Source: Jimgerdemannia flammicorona
Lineage: Eukaryota > Mucoromycota > Endogonomycetes > Endogonales > Endogonaceae
Direction of reading: 5' to 3'
Length of the DNA: 64,000 bases
NCBI GenBank assembly: GCA_003990745.1
Contig: RBNI01000011.1
Coordinates: forward strand, 1-64,000
A program made the translations under genes and the position numbers. Below are positions 1-11,964 of this stretch, one piece after another (position 1 is the stretch's first letter; the number at the start of each line of letters is the position of its first letter). The notes beneath the pieces are model-generated. The model did not search any database. It had not been told where the DNA came from and saw only the letters and a list, made by a program, of their open reading frames with translations.

Positions 1-1311
1 TTTTTTATTTTTTTTTAGTCATATGGACTTTTACTTTATTATCAAACTGTCTATAATACTAATACAAATAAACTCCTCATCCAATTCTATATAGAAACTC
101 CCTCTCTCTCTCACTATTCCTCTAAAATACTGCTAACTCTCCTACTACTCCAATCCTCCCCCCACTCTTCCTACAGATTGTCTTTATCAATTATCTCTAA
201 TATCTCTCACCAGCAACTCCACCCCTCTACTACCTATTTAATATATCTGTTATCAGCCACTCCTATCTAGCCACCCTTACCTCCAAAATCAACCATTGAC
301 TCTCCTCAAATATATATAGCCAATATCCTATAAGTCAGACCCAAATCACTAGCACCCATCTTAATATCAACTACTTATCTCTCAATCTCTCTACCAGTCT
401 CCTCCAGAGGTCACCTCATCTCTCTCCCACTATTAACCCTGGTGGATATACTAATAGTTATATCTTAATTTCTCTCCAAAAGTTATCCAACACCTTATAT
501 TACCCTAGCCAATTTTCAGAAGTCTATACTACTCCTCTCTTCTGTCTGATATTTAGATACTCCTCACACTTCTGGGTATCACCTTCTACCAAATGACCTA
601 TTCAGTAGTTCAATATTATATTATACTATAGAATTTTTCACCATGCTACCTAGAACTTAGAGGAGATCTATCTCACCACCTACTTACCTCATATCCAAAT
701 GCTGTTCTAGTCTCACTCCTCTTCAATCCCCACCCCCTACTATGCCTCAGGCCACAGATCTCTTCAGGATACTCTATGCTATTCTTTAAGCAAAAGTTAT
801 TCACTAGTGCTCTGAACAGGAGGTGGTCCCACCTCTACATCTGAGGTCTCCATTCCTTCTCCCTCTTATTATCTCTCTATCAGATATTAATATGGTGTAT
901 CTCATCAACTATCCTCGACCAGAATCTCCTATAATGTATCCTCTGATAGAAGATCCCCAGTTATACTATGGGGGGAGAACTGGGCCTCTCATACTCTCTG
1001 TAAGAGGGAAACCTACTTGCTACCTCTCAACTCACTTACTCACTTCAACTACCATGCCCTCAAGCAGTGAAAATACTTGGGAAAATCCACCAGATTCAGG
1101 TCTCTCTGATCCACTAGCTAGGTCAACACCTTCCAACCAATCTGACTCCATCATCCTGCCTATATCTAGATTCTAATCTTCTTCAACAATTACTTGACCA
1201 CTCCTACTAAAAAGTCTAAGTGATATCCCAGATACTATAGCTTAGGCAACCAGTATACATTCAATATTATCACCCTTTCTACTAGAGAAATATAGTGACC
1301 ACTCCACCCCA
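1..1311 (-). mobile_element. LINE-A copy 1, 3' segment (truncated)
   Basis: Read on the minus strand this aligns by eye with the 3' end of the full-length LINE-A at 14,235-15,570: an A-rich tail at the window edge, then the C-terminal part of ORF2. The match fades near 1,311, where plus-strand LINE-B sequence begins. The reading frame is destroyed by stops and indels. The 3' terminus is at or beyond base 1, so a target duplication cannot be checked. Together with 4,925-8,536 it is one LINE-A copy lacking about 0.9 kb, including the RT catalytic motifs. Confidence 0.8.
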
Positions 1312-3130
1312 AGAGAGTGCTTTTCCACTCCACCTCCTTAGCATTATCTGAAGCCTGTTCAATCACTGTTCTTATCAGGTGGTTGTTAATGGCCTCATCA
1401 CCCCTTCAGTCCATACTGAGTGTTACCTCTTCCAAGGCTCCCTCCTCTCCCCCTGGCTCTTTGATGTCTTTATCAATCCTCTCACCACCTCCTTCGATGA
1501 ACAGTTTAAGGAGTATGACTTCCCCCTCAGGCTTTTCTTTGCTGATGATACATATCACTCTCACCCACCATACTGCCACAGAAGGGTAGAGGATGATTGA
1601 CTTCTGTGAGGATTGGCTCTTGGTGAACAGTATGGAACTCAATCCCAAAAAGTGTAGTTATTTTGGCCCTGCTGACTGTACCATGCAGATTGGGGGCGAG
1701 CCCTGCCCGTGACCCCCCTCCTACGTGTACCTGAGCATGCCGTATACTAACAAAGGGTTTGACTTTGTCAGCCTGGTATTGCAGAATGTGGCAAAGGCAG
1801 AACATACTCTTGAGTTCTGCTATGCTCATAGTCCCTTTTGGTCACTAATAGTCAAGTTGGGTATCATTCAAACTTTCACCAGGTCTCAGCTAGAGTATGG
1901 CCTCCCCCTTCTATGAGTCTCCTGCCCAGCTACTACCATGGGGCTTCAGGTGTTGAAGCATCCTGAGTAGGACTTTGATGATGCTATTGCTTGGGCAGTT
2001 GGATTTTCTGGCTATCCCTTGCTTGGTAGTTCAATTCTCAGCCTTCCTTCCTTCCTTCATCACATGTTAGACCTCTGCTGCATGTTCCAAGCCCATCTGG
2101 ATTGGTGTAACAAGTCTGGCAACAACTCCATTAGTCCTCTGGATGAGCACTTTTTCATGCATCTCCCAGATTCTATTATTGATAAGTTCCAGTGTTGGAC
2201 CTCTTGGCTTGACTTCCTTGACTGGTACTGGGACCTCTGTCCCCAGTTCTGCAAGACTTGCTCACTCTGCTCCTTCCTCCAGTCATTCCTCCAGGATCAG
2301 CTGCTCCAGAAATGGGCCTCCTCCTCCCAGACACTTGTTTGGTACATCACTCCCAAAGGCCATTTACAGTCTCAAAGTGCCGACCAGGTCCTTTCCTTCC
2401 CTCCCTGGCTTGTGCATTCTGCCCTCACCTGGTGCTACAGCTACTTTGGCCAACCCTGCCCCTGCCCCTGTGGAGATAAGTTTCATCATGGCCATCTTCT
2501 CAGGTACAGTCTTCTTGACTGTTCCTATTCTGCATTCTGAGATGATTCCAATCATACTGAATAACTCAATTGGTTAACCAGTGATGAATGGCAGAAAGAA
2601 CTTTATGTCTACCCTCTTCATGCTCTTTACGAGACAGCCTACCATGCTATTGATACTATGTATAATTTGGGTGGCCACCTCATGGTTGGGTTTTGCCTGA
2701 CCAAGATTACAAAGATGCTTGGGTGATCGAGCGATCACACATTTTCTTTATTTCTTTCTTTCCTCTCATTCATCTGATTGGTTCTCTTATTGTTGAGAGT
2801 ATATTGAGTTATTCATCTCATATTAGTCACTTGGTGTTTGGATGTTACAGTGTTCCTGTAGTTGATGCTGGGCATTTGTATATTTTATTTAGTTTCTCTC
2901 TTCTTTGCTTTTCCACATTTATTATCTTTACAGCCATGACAAAATCGTTTTATCCAGCCCATCCATAGGGTGGTCACCTCTCTGGTCTTTGTTTTGTACT
3001 TCTTAGCTAGTTGCTTACTTCGCTGGCCTTATTTTGCTTTTCTCATCTTAGGAGTTTTTGACGTTTGTTGCTCTGATGTATCTTATCTTCTCTACAATGA
3101 ATAAATTCTTACTTGAAGCCTGACCCTGAC
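1312..3130 (+). mobile_element. LINE-B, 3' half (RT thumb to 3' end)
   Basis: This is the 3' half of a second non-LTR retrotransposon family, unrelated at DNA level to LINE-A and on the opposite strand. It starts in the middle of the RT domain, runs through the C-terminal domain, and ends with about 400 bp of non-coding 3' sequence. The upstream half of RT is missing at the LINE-A junction. The other half of a LINE-B (ORF1 and endonuclease) lies downstream rather than upstream, so the element is circularly permuted or consists of two truncated copies in tandem. The 3' end near 3,130 is approximate; it is placed just after an AATGAATAAA-like stretch. Confidence 0.75.
1316..2722 (+). pseudogene. 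LINE-B ORF2 C-terminal half (reverse transcriptase), broken
   Basis: The fragment encodes the second half of a non-LTR reverse transcriptase. Visible motifs are FQGSLLSPWLFDVFINPL (RT block with the Q-G-S-L-L-S-P signature) at about 1,430-1,485, then LFFADDT, the FADD catalytic box, at about 1,530-1,550, followed by NSMELNPKKC and YVYLSMPYTNKGFD typical of the thumb region. A Cys/His cluster (CPCPCGDKFHHGHLLR, about 2,455-2,505) near the C-terminus resembles the zinc-binding tail of fungal LINE RTs. Several in-frame stops and at least one frameshift between the FADD box and the thumb break it. The N-terminal RT half and endonuclease are absent from this piece. Confidence 0.8.
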
Positions 3131-3445
3131 CCTAGCAGCCCAAAGCTATTCCTAATTAAGAAAGAAGTCACTTTGATTAGCTAAGCCTCCCATTGGTTAT
3201 ATATACTCTCTTCTCCATTATATTTTTATTGCACAAACAAAGGTCACGTGACCAGTGTTAATGTACAGATCATGTGGGGATTCACAACTGATATTGGCAT
3301 ATTTATCTTCTCTGCACAATACAAAGATAACAAAGAGATTGCAATCTCTTCTAATTTGAACCATAATGCTCAGTACCCTCCCTTCTCTTCCATACCCCTG
3401 CTCCTCAATCAGAAAAAGCATGGTCACCTGAATACTAATTTGGGT

Positions 3446-4572
3446 ATGACCCTGACAGCCGGTCATGCAGGCCCCTCAGCCAACCCTGATTTGGTCACAG
3501 AGATGGCTACAATCAGAAAACAGATCTCAGATCTACTAACTCAAGTGACTGAACTGGCCAAAATCAATACTCAGCTGATGGTGCAGCTTACTGCATGATC
3601 AGCACCCACTGCTCTCTCATTATTTGGTGCTTTTTCAGGAAGTACCACTGCTGTTCCTTCCACATCTGCCCCCTCCAAGTCCTCAGCCCCCCCTCCTACT
3701 AGTCCTGCTACAAATATATGGTTGAAGGCCCAGAAGTGAGTGAACAAGTAGGCTGCTAAAGCCACTGTATTGCAGTCTGGTGCACCACCAAAGAAGGCAA
3801 CTCCCATGGCAGTACCCCTGGTCACTGAAGCCATGCCCACAAAAAAGGGCAAAGCCAAGGCCCCCAGACCAGTGCTATCTTTGTTCCCCACTTCAATCTC
3901 TACTCTCACTAAATCATATGCTACTACTGCCAAAAAGGTCTCTATCAAAGATAGGACCCAGGCCTACCCTGAGACAGAAAGAGCTGCCACCACCACTACC
4001 CTTTCATGCATGACCTATAAGCCAACCTCTCATTTGTCACTGACTAAGAGAGGTATCAGACTACAGTGTGTTTACATTAACAAATTTGCTTATCTGAAGA
4101 TCAGACAGATTTAGAAGAACTTGTATGACATCTATGTAATATTATCAAAAGTTCTAAACATATTGTATGTCTTGGCATCAATGATCAAATTTCTTCTTCT
4201 TCTTAATTATATCATGGCATTCCAAAAGAAGATGAAGGTGCTTGGGTTCTTAGTGCTTTCAGTCTAGGACCCTACTCTCCCCCAAACAAGAATGCCACAG
4301 AGGCCATAAAAGTATGAGTACTCCAATCTTTCTATGCTCAGTTCTGACAGCTGGCTGGCAAAGCCACTGTGAGGAGACCTGAGCTTCTACAAGATGTGGG
4401 CCACAGAACTCAGCCTCACCCTCCCCTCACTAGCCCCCCTGTCAGCCAGCCCTACTTCAAAGGCAGGTGATATGGTGGCCATGACTGGGGAGATGGTGAT
4501 GGATTTAGAAGCTGAGGCTTTCGCTTCAGGTACTTCTCATACTGTTGGTGCTAATGCACCCAGTCTACAATA
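3446..4572 (+). pseudogene. LINE-B ORF1 (gag-like), broken
   Basis: Gag-like first ORF of LINE-B, presumably the RNA-binding chaperone of the element. It begins near MTLTAGHAGPSANPDLVTEM and soon has a heptad-like stretch (MATIRKQISDLLTQVTEL), which would suit a coiled-coil oligomerisation segment. A Pro/Ser/Ala-rich linker and a basic Lys-rich region follow (KKGKAKAPRP). Stops occur at about 3,597, 3,738, 4,112, 4,266 and later. No CCHC knuckle is recognisable. Assignment rests mainly on position directly upstream of the endonuclease. Confidence 0.6.
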
Positions 4573-4577
4573 AGAGT

Positions 4578-4924
4578 CGGGTTCCTCAATGTATACAGAC
4601 TAACTCAGGACAAGTTCGATGTGCTCAGTCAGTTAATTGGTCCTGCCCTCAACATTCTTTTCATATGTGAAATGTGACACATTCTGCTTTGTCCCTCTCT
4701 GCTCATTCACATGTCTTCTCCCTCAGTATCATACAGGAATGTGGGACACCAGAATGGTGGTCTTGTGGTCCTTGTGTCAAACTGTTTCACCCCACTTATT
4801 TCCAAGTCCTCTGCTGTCCCCTTCCATATCCAGCTCATGTTCCAGGGCTTGGCTTTGGTTGGGGTTTATGCCCCCCCCCTCTCTTCCTATTGATGGGTTC
4901 TATGATCTGGTGTCTGGCTTCTAA
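4578..4924 (+). pseudogene. LINE-B ORF2 N-terminus (APE endonuclease), truncated
   Basis: Start of an apurinic-type endonuclease: VGFLNVYRLTQDKFDVL at the N-terminus (position of the N-x-R/N motif) and LFICEM at the place of the catalytic Glu (E in L-x-E-x-W). After a degraded stretch come GGLVVLVSN and FQGLALVGVYAPP, the core beta strands of the fold. It is cut at the LINE-A junction before the D-x-N and S-D-H motifs. A stop follows the Glu motif and a poly-C run shifts the frame. Confidence 0.7.
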
Positions 4925-6407
4925 CACTTCAGGGACCTTTGCCATCTTCTTCCAGAAGTCCCAAGGTAACCCATCCTCTCCTGGCACTGTTCTAAGCTTA
5001 GTTGCAGCAAGGACTCTCTGGATCTCCTCCTCTTGGACCAGTATGATCAAGTTACCAAGTCCCTCTGCTTGCAGCAGTTCCCACTCCTCCAGCATATCTC
5101 CAATCGCCTCTACATCTGTACTCCCTTCCTCCTCACTCCTCAGACCCCTCCATCTCTCCTTCAGTACCCCCAAGATCTGTTGCATACTATGCACCATATC
5201 TCCCTCAGTATCAAAGACCCCATCCTATCGATATTGTACCCTCCTAGCTTGGAGGAGCCCAGACAAGTATCTAGTAGGCTGCTCTCCCTCCTCAAGCCCC
5301 TGCCACCATAGTCTGGCAGCCATTTCTTTTATATGAATCTCCTTCTCCTCTCTCAATATCTGTTGCAGCTCCACCACCTCCAATTTCACCTGCTCCAACC
5401 TCCAATACTCCACCCCTTCAGAAGAAAGCAAATCAGCCCATTCTATCTACAATCTAATTAGCCTATTAGAAGCACACCTTACTCACTTCCTTCTCTGCCT
5501 CCCAGTCTCCCTACCAGCTCCTCCCCAATAAACCCTCACAGCCTCCTTCAACCTCATCCAATGGACACCCACAGATGAACTCTCATGTATTCAGTTAGTG
5601 ATCTTCACTTGGATGTCCTCCACCCATGGGTCCCACAACCCCTTCTCAGCCAGCAGGGAGGAGTTAAGGTGCCAATGTCTGGGTCCATCTCCACTCCTCC
5701 CAAACTGCCCCTGCCCCAATAGCCCCCAGTAATCAGACCATAGACACCACTCCACCTCCAAAGTTCTCCAAACATCAGCACCCCAGCATTCAGCTGTCAG
5801 AATCCAGTCAATCCTTATACCCAGTCCATTCACCCAGTATATATAGACCCTCCTGTCACCCCACTACCTTCTACCCATCTCCTAAGGAGCAAAGGTTCTC
5901 CACCTACTCTCACTTATCCAGACCACCACTCCTCCCACCTGCACTCCTCCCTCCATCAGTTCTATTCAGCCATGGATCCCACACTATATTAAAGTCACTT
6001 CCCAGAACATTAATGCCTTCCTCCAAGAGAATACTCTCCTGCAACAGATCCCTAATCCACTCAATCTGCTCACTCCTAACCACAGGGCAGTAGCAGGAGC
6101 CAACCCTCACTGATTCCCACCCAGGTTGATGCCATTCTCTCCAGACCAAATGGTCACCCCAGCTCTTAATTCCACCCAAATCTCCTCTACCATTTCTCAC
6201 TAGAATCACCACTTTGCCAATCCAAGCAGTAGCTCCTCTCCATTCTCTAGTCCACTCCACTCAATCTTCCTTATCCTCAAACTATACATCCTGCAGTAAA
6301 AAGAGATCAGCCTCCAATCTCTTAAACTAAGTAAAAATGTTCTTACACCATCCAGAATCCCTTAACCTATTCATATTCAGAGAGAAAATATTAGTTATAC
6401 TATTCAT
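4925..6407 (-). pseudogene. LINE-A copy 1 ORF2 N-terminal part (endonuclease and linker)
   Basis: The APE endonuclease and the following linker read from about 6,407 leftwards. Segments include LGSDFNIVWD (D-x-N motif), IRIDWILTAECWG (R-I-D-W), and WSDYWGLLGQG, where the usual final S-D-H is S-D-Y. The linker reaches PGEDGLPWDFWKK before the junction at 4,925. The whole palm domain of RT is missing. Frameshifts and stops separate the readable pieces. Confidence 0.75.
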
Positions 6408-6428
6408 AAGGAATAATGTTGATTATCA

Positions 6429-8451
6429 ATCTCATTCTCTACAAATCTGCATTCAACTCCTCCTGTACCAAGTCCAAGTTATGTTCCACAGTCAGTTTCT
6501 TCTCTTCCACTACCTGTTCCTCCAGCCCAACCAGAAGTTTAGCCATCACCCCATCCTCTTTTTTCTTGAAGTCCTTATGATATTTCAGATATGCCTTCTG
6601 CCAGAGTTGCAAACCATAATGCTCTGCCCAATAGTAGGCTGCATGCTCACTAGCAACAACCGCCAGCCCCACCTCCCTCTCCTTATCAATCTCATATCCC
6701 TCCTCCTTCAGGAGAATCACAAGTATCTCTGCCTTCAGTGCCCCCATTACCCCATCTCTATACAGAATCCACACCCAATGCTCCTCAGGCATCACATACA
6801 AGTCCACTTCCCCCAACTCATCAGCTGCAAAGTTATCCATCAACTTGCTCATCCACAGCAGGTTCCCTACCTCCTTCCCTCCTGTCTCTGGCCTTCCTGC
6901 ATCTAGCATTGTAGTGTCCACCCCTACACTGGCTGTCTTATCTCTGGGATATCCAACAGCTCATCCTTACCAACTGCCACCACCTGTCCACCTTTTGTCA
7001 CATCAGGAACCCCAAAGTGCACCTGCTGAGTACCTCACATCTGCTCATCCTCTGCCACTTAACCCCTTGCAGCTAGACCCCACTGGACTAGAGGGGGAGT
7101 ATCATCCATGACCTGTTCCCAGACTTTGAATGTACCATCTGCAAATGGGTCCCTGTGCAGTGTCTTCTCCACTCTCTCCAGGCCCTCCTCCACATCTCCT
7201 CCACCCTTACTAGCCCAGGCACTTGCCTCTACCCCCTCAGACTTCTCAGTACCCCCAGCCTTCAACTTCACCCCTCCTTCCATGCTTTCCAGCAGCTCCC
7301 TCTGTCTCCTATGCCCTTGAGTCCTCTCCTACTGCCTCTTATCAGAGTGAATATGTTTCCCATCAATAATCTCCAGATGTATCAACTCCACATACAACTT
7401 CCATGCCTTTGCCTGCCACTCAACAGCTCCACTCATCTCCTCCAGAGCCTCCAACAGATCCTCCTCCTCCTCCTCACTCTCTTTTACCCTCAACACCTGA
7501 CAACTGAAAGCCCCCCAAAGCATCATCACTGGCCAGTCACTCCTTTCCAGTGGCCTCCTTCCCTGTCAGTCGAATCCTGATGTCAACATCTCCAGTCCTA
7601 ATGGTGGTCCCCTCCAATATCTGGAAATCAATATCAACTACATCACTATACTCTGCCATCACCTCCTCAACCCTCCTCCTCCTCTCAACTGCCATTACCA
7701 TAGGCACCCCCTTTACCAGTAACTGAACCACTCTGGGGTCCCACCTCAGACAATGTACCATAGGGACCACTACTTCCCTGACTGCCACTCCAGTCTTCAG
7801 AGCCTCATCTAGTATGTCTGCCTCCTCAAAGCCCACCTCAACCCCCTCTAGACCCTTCAGGAATTTCACTAAGGTGGCTCCAGCCACCTACTTCGAGATA
7901 ATCCCCAGGACTATTCTTGCTATCACTGCCAAGCCCTTGAAGTCCAAGGTAGCCGCAAACTCCGAAATTGACTTCTTGAGTAACAGTGCCACCACTAGCC
8001 CCATCACACCATCTGCCAGGTCTCTCTTCCACATTGGGAACCCCTGCCCCACCTTGTCATCAGCCATCACATCTCTTTTTTTTTCCTGATTCTCCATCAC
8101 ACTCCCATCAGCAGTCCCACCCCCAGCCACAGTACCTCCAGCCCCTATGCTCACATCTCTTGCTGGAATACTACTCCCCCTCACAATGCTAGCCTCACCC
8201 TTCTCCTCAGCAGCACCAGTCCTAGTTCCAGCTGGCCATCTACTTGCCTTCACCTTGTCCACAAAGCTGGAGGGTCCAGGCCTTCCCCCAGTTCCACCTG
8301 ATACCAGACCCCCTCCAGAGCCTTCTCCACCCTTCAACCCTCCAAAATTCTCCATCCCCAGTCTATAACCTCTCCCCACATACTGCCAGCTGAATGCCCC
8401 AGATCCACCCAACCCAGCACACCTGTCAGAACTCTTGCTTGATGATATTTT
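6429..8451 (-). pseudogene. LINE-A copy 1 ORF1 (gag-like), broken
   Basis: Gly-rich N-terminal region, then a conserved block with MGLVVALLLKKSISEFAATL, a segment DPRVVQLLVKGVP followed by VVDIDFQILEGTTIRTGDV that resembles an RRM-like fold of L1-type ORF1 proteins, and an acidic C-terminal part ending HNLDLVQEEL. The start codon present in copies 2 and 3 is ATA here (about 8,442-8,451), and a stop or frameshift occurs near 7,887 and again near 7,530. The block order and spacing equal those in copy 2. The RRM call is by eye. Confidence 0.7.
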
Positions 8452-8536
8452 TATAGTACCTTTTCTCCAAATTATGTCAAAAACCATTGCTTGAAGTTGG
8501 TGTAATGTGAATTGTACAGAAAAAAGATGATCTTTT

Positions 8537-8565
8537 GTCTGGACATTACATTTTGGTATATCATA
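8537..8565 (-). repeat. Gyp-1 3' LTR remnant
   Basis: On the minus strand the sequence after a short purine-rich tract (AGTAGGGGC) reads TATGATATACCAAAATG, matching the start of the 5' LTR, TGTGACATACCAAAATG, with three transitions. The match is lost within 20-30 bp, where LINE-A copy 1 begins. The rest of this LTR would lie beyond the left edge of the window. Confidence 0.6.
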
Positions 8566-8999
8566 TCAGCCCCTACTAAAGAATGGTCTGTCCTCAAACT
8601 GTTCTTTAGTCTTCATCTCAGTGTGGATAAGTATCTTGTACATCAATTTCTATCCCATCATCTTCTCTATCTGTACCATAGTTACTCTATTCCAGGAGTT
8701 CTTCTTCTTCTTCTAGAAATAGGATTTCGACAGCATTGATGATGCTCAGGTAGGTGGCTAGGTTCTTTCTACATATATAAGACCAGGAGTATTGTGTCTA
8801 TATCAGGGCTGTAGGGTTTTATTTATAAAATGTATAGAGCCTGTCTGCAGTAGTGAGATCTCTTCTTGATAGTCCTGTAGTGTTTCTGATATATGTTTGT
8901 TCCAGGACTGGGAGGTTCTGCAATTGTTCTCCAATGGCATAATGGGCCTGAAGTTGATGGATCTGTAACAATCATCTGGTCAGAATAAGATTCTCTTGA

Positions 9000-10180
9000 T
9001 GAATCTGAATTCTCAAGAGGGTATTCCCATTGATTTCTTGGAATTGGGATAGGGGAACTGACAGTACTTGGAAGGAACTGAGGCCAAGGGTCTAGAGGCA
9101 GTTGTCAATTCTCTGGTTTATGGCAGGAGAGATATATCTTAATGTAGTTGATGTGTACTGGTGTCCTGAGGATCTGTCCATCCATACTCCTTAAATAGAT
9201 GCTAGTTCCTCTGATATTGTGTACAAGATAAGGTCCTTTCTATTTGGGCTCCAGTTTGGCAGCAAATTTTTTTTTTATTTATACTTCTCTAAACTAGTAC
9301 TTGATCTCTAATCTTGATCTCCTGATCCTTCTGCTTCTAGTCATAGTATTTCTTTTATCTTTCTTAGACTTTGATAATCTGAACTTGGGCTTAATTATAT
9401 AACTGTTCTGTCTTCTTGAGGAGGTCTCTGAGATTCTTATGATCAGTAGTTCTGGTTCTCTTGGCAAACTTCATTTTGAATGGCTTTTATTTGGTGGAGG
9501 CAGCAGGGGTGTTTTGAATTTCCCATATAATCTCAGATAAGCAGAGGTCTCAGTTGGTAGAATTAACTCAGGTAAGTCCTTTCTTGATGGTCTGGTTCAT
9601 TCTTTCTATTATACCATTGGTCTGAGGGTGGTATTATGTAGTCTATTTGAGGTAGATCTTGTAGATTTGGGCATAACTTGTGATTATGTTGTTGATGAAT
9701 TCTGTGCCTCATTTAGAGATGTGTTCTTCTGGAGGTCCATATCTGAGGGTGAGTCCATGGAGAAGGCCTACAATAGATAAGACATCTGCAATTTCCATTG
9801 GGAAAGCCTTGGGCCACTTGGTCAGATGTTCCACAAATATGAGAATGTATTTGTTTCTTCTTGGTGTAACTAGTAGGGGTCCAATTATAGATACTCTCCA
9901 TCTCAGAAAGATGTTTTCTGGTGGTATGATTGGCTGCAGTGGTGCTTGGTAATTCTTCCTTCCTTGGTACTTCTGGCAGCTGTCACATTTCTAGAGTATA
10001 TCCTAGACTTGTAGGCCAATATTGGTGTATTGTTTATAACTTTTTCTCTATATTCACCTATCCTTAGTGGGCTTTCTGATGCTTTTTCAGATGAGATCTT
10101 CTTGTGCCATGATTGTTTGAGGAGCTTCCTTTAGGGTATAATTCCTCAGAACACCCTTCTTCTGGATCATTGGGGTTGGC
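9000..10180 (-). pseudogene. Gyp-1 integrase, broken
   Basis: Retroviral-type integrase downstream of RNase H. The right part has KCDSCQKYQGR (Cys pair of the HHCC zinc domain, about 9,955-9,995). The core has FVEHLTKWPKAFP, a D-x-(7)-W-like strand at about 9,800, then GTEFIN and a PQTNGIIERMNQ box (third catalytic Glu region) near 9,600. The first catalytic Asp, expected in the W-x-V-D-I-I-G-P context, is Ser here (RVSIIGPL), so this copy could not integrate. No chromodomain could be recognised in the 8,570-8,900 tail. Confidence 0.8.
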
Positions 10181-10189
10181 AGGAAAGTA

Positions 10190-10560
10190 CATCAACATTA
10201 TTGTGAGCTTTCTCTGCTTTGTGGATGATGGTGATTTTGTAATCCTAAAGGATAAGGATCTAGTGGGCTAGGATTTTGATAGGTTCCTTGCAGTTGAATA
10301 GCTATTTGAGGGCTATATGGTCTGTGATTAGAGTGAACCTTTTTCCAATGAGATAATGCTTGAACAGAGTGACTACTCATATAACTGTAAGGCATTTCAA
10401 TTTGGTGCTACCATAGTTCATCTGCTGCTGATTGGTAGCCCAGCTTGTATAAGCTATCATATGGTGCTGTTGGTCAGGTCTTTCTTGGGCTAGAACTGCT
10501 CCCAAGCCATCTTTGGAAGCATCTGTATATAAAATGAATGGCTTCTGTAGATTGGGGTGC
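10190..10560 (-). pseudogene. Gyp-1 RNase H, broken
   Basis: FILYTDASKDGLGAVLAQE at about 10,480-10,540 is the first catalytic Asp motif (T-D-A-S) of the Gypsy-type RNase H, followed by HHMIAYTSWATNQQQMNY, the usual Y-x-S motif and connection. Stops and shifts follow at about 10,377. It lies directly after RT as in all Ty3/Gypsy elements. Confidence 0.85.
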
Positions 10561-10579
10561 ATAAGGATTGGTGTTGTGG

Positions 10580-11440
10580 TCATACAGTTCTTGAGTTCTT
10601 GAAGGCTTTCTCTTGTGAATCTGTCCATTTGAATGGTACTCTTTTCTTGAGAAGGATTCGAATTGGGGCAGCAATTTGGACAAAGTCTTTGATAAACCTT
10701 CTGTAGTAGGATACTAGTATCAGAAATGATAGTGTTTCCTTTGGAGTCTTAGGTACTGGCCAATTGTTGATCTTCTCAGTTTTCTTTGGATCTGCATGGG
10801 TTTCTTCTTTCAAAACTATGAAACTAATGAATTCAAGTTTCTGTTTCCCAAAGTAGCATTTCTTAGCAGAGTCTCAGGTGGTTCTTACAGGTGAGCTTGA
10901 AGAATTCTTCTAGATGGTGCAGGTATTCCTCAAAATTTGCTGAATAGATGTTGGAATCATCCATATATACAATTAGACAGTAGTAGATCAAGAGAGTATA
11001 GACTGAGTTCATCATCCTCTGGAAGGTGGGGGGGTGCATTGTAAAGTCCAAAGGGCATTTAGAGGTATACAAACAGTTCAGAAGACTGTCTTCTGAATAT
11101 CTTTTGGGTCCATGGGGATCTTGTGGAATTCTGTGAAAAGGTTTATACTGCTGAAGTATCTGGCATCTTGTAACTGATCCAAGAGGTCATAAATTCTGAG
11201 CAAGAGATAGGCATCCTTTTCAGTAACTGAATTGAGTTTCCTGTAATCTACACAGAATCTCCATCTTCCTTTCTTTGGTATAATAAGTATAGGGCTGGCC
11301 CAGGGGCTGATTGAGGGTTGGATGACTCTATTGTCTAAGAGTTCTTGAATGTGCTCCTTCTCAAATGTCTTTAAGTGATGGGGTATTCTATAGGGTTTCT
11401 GTCAGATATGTATTGCATTTCTTATATTTATGATGTGGTG
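10580..11440 (-). pseudogene. Gyp-1 reverse transcriptase, broken
   Basis: Motifs in order from right to left: HLKTFEKEHIQELLDNRVIQ and SPWASPILIIPKKGRWRFCV (start of the RT fold, about 11,260-11,390), YRKLNSVTEKDAYLLLRI, the first catalytic Asp region (SSINLFTEFHKIPM, Asp replaced by Asn), LTMHPPTFQRMMN-like block, and VYMDDSNIYS with an intact Y-M-D-D at about 10,953-10,968. The thumb reads TPKETLSFLILVSYYRRFIKDF. In-frame stops and frameshifts are frequent. Confidence 0.87.
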
Positions 11441-11964
11441 ATATGATGGATTGTATGGTAGGTTGCCATTGTCTGTAGTGAAGATATCTTAATATTTATT
11501 GAGGAGTTCTACTAGTTGTTGCTATTGCTGGGGTGTCAATTCTTCTCCAATGTCAGTGAAAGGCTTTACTGTCTCCTGGATCACAGAGGGGCCTTTCCTT
11601 TCTTCTGGGACCTTTTGCCATTTCCTGATAGGTTTAGTTTATAAACTTCTCTATGAGTTTGGTTGATGAAAGGTACCAGATGTCCAATGATGGTTCCTTT
11701 TGGCAAGATGATGGTTTCCCAACTTTTGTTGGTTGCTCAGAAGTGCACTAGATTCATCTTGTCAGGAAATATGTGTCCTTCAATATCCAGGTATGGGATA
11801 TCTTTATTGGGTTCAAAGAAGAGGTTTCTGGGGTTGGGTGATTTCAAAGGTGGTTTGCTCTCTGGGCTTCAGAATGAGATTCTTATGCAGTTTGACTGGT
11901 TGTCAGTATACTTGCTGGAGAACATTTCTCTTGAGGTGATTAATCTGAAGGAGATGTACTTCCT

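Larger units (their letters stand above)
3131..4924 (+). mobile_element. LINE-B, 5' half (ORF1 and start of endonuclease)
   Basis: This is the 5' half of LINE-B: a leader of about 300 bp, ORF1, then the N-terminal third of the APE-type endonuclease. It stops abruptly near 4,924, where minus-strand LINE-A resumes. A run of eight C at about 4,871-4,879 shifts the frame in the endonuclease. The order 3' half then 5' half with no gap is unusual for an ordinary target-primed insertion, which truncates only the 5' end. Exact ends are estimates. Confidence 0.7.
4925..8536 (-). mobile_element. LINE-A copy 1, 5' segment
   Basis: Minus-strand match to LINE-A copy 2 from the linker upstream of RT (equivalent to about 16,480) to the 5' end. 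The 5' leader can be aligned with copy 2 (about 80 nt before ORF1), so the 5' end is placed near 8,530. Immediately beyond lies a short Gyp-1 LTR remnant, so this LINE-A seems to have inserted into the 3' LTR of Gyp-1. The order relative to the LINE-B insertion cannot be fixed. Confidence 0.78.

Noticed and set aside
8570..8900. Chromodomain at the end of Gyp-1 pol
   Set aside because: The tail was read in all minus frames without finding the aromatic-cage pattern.
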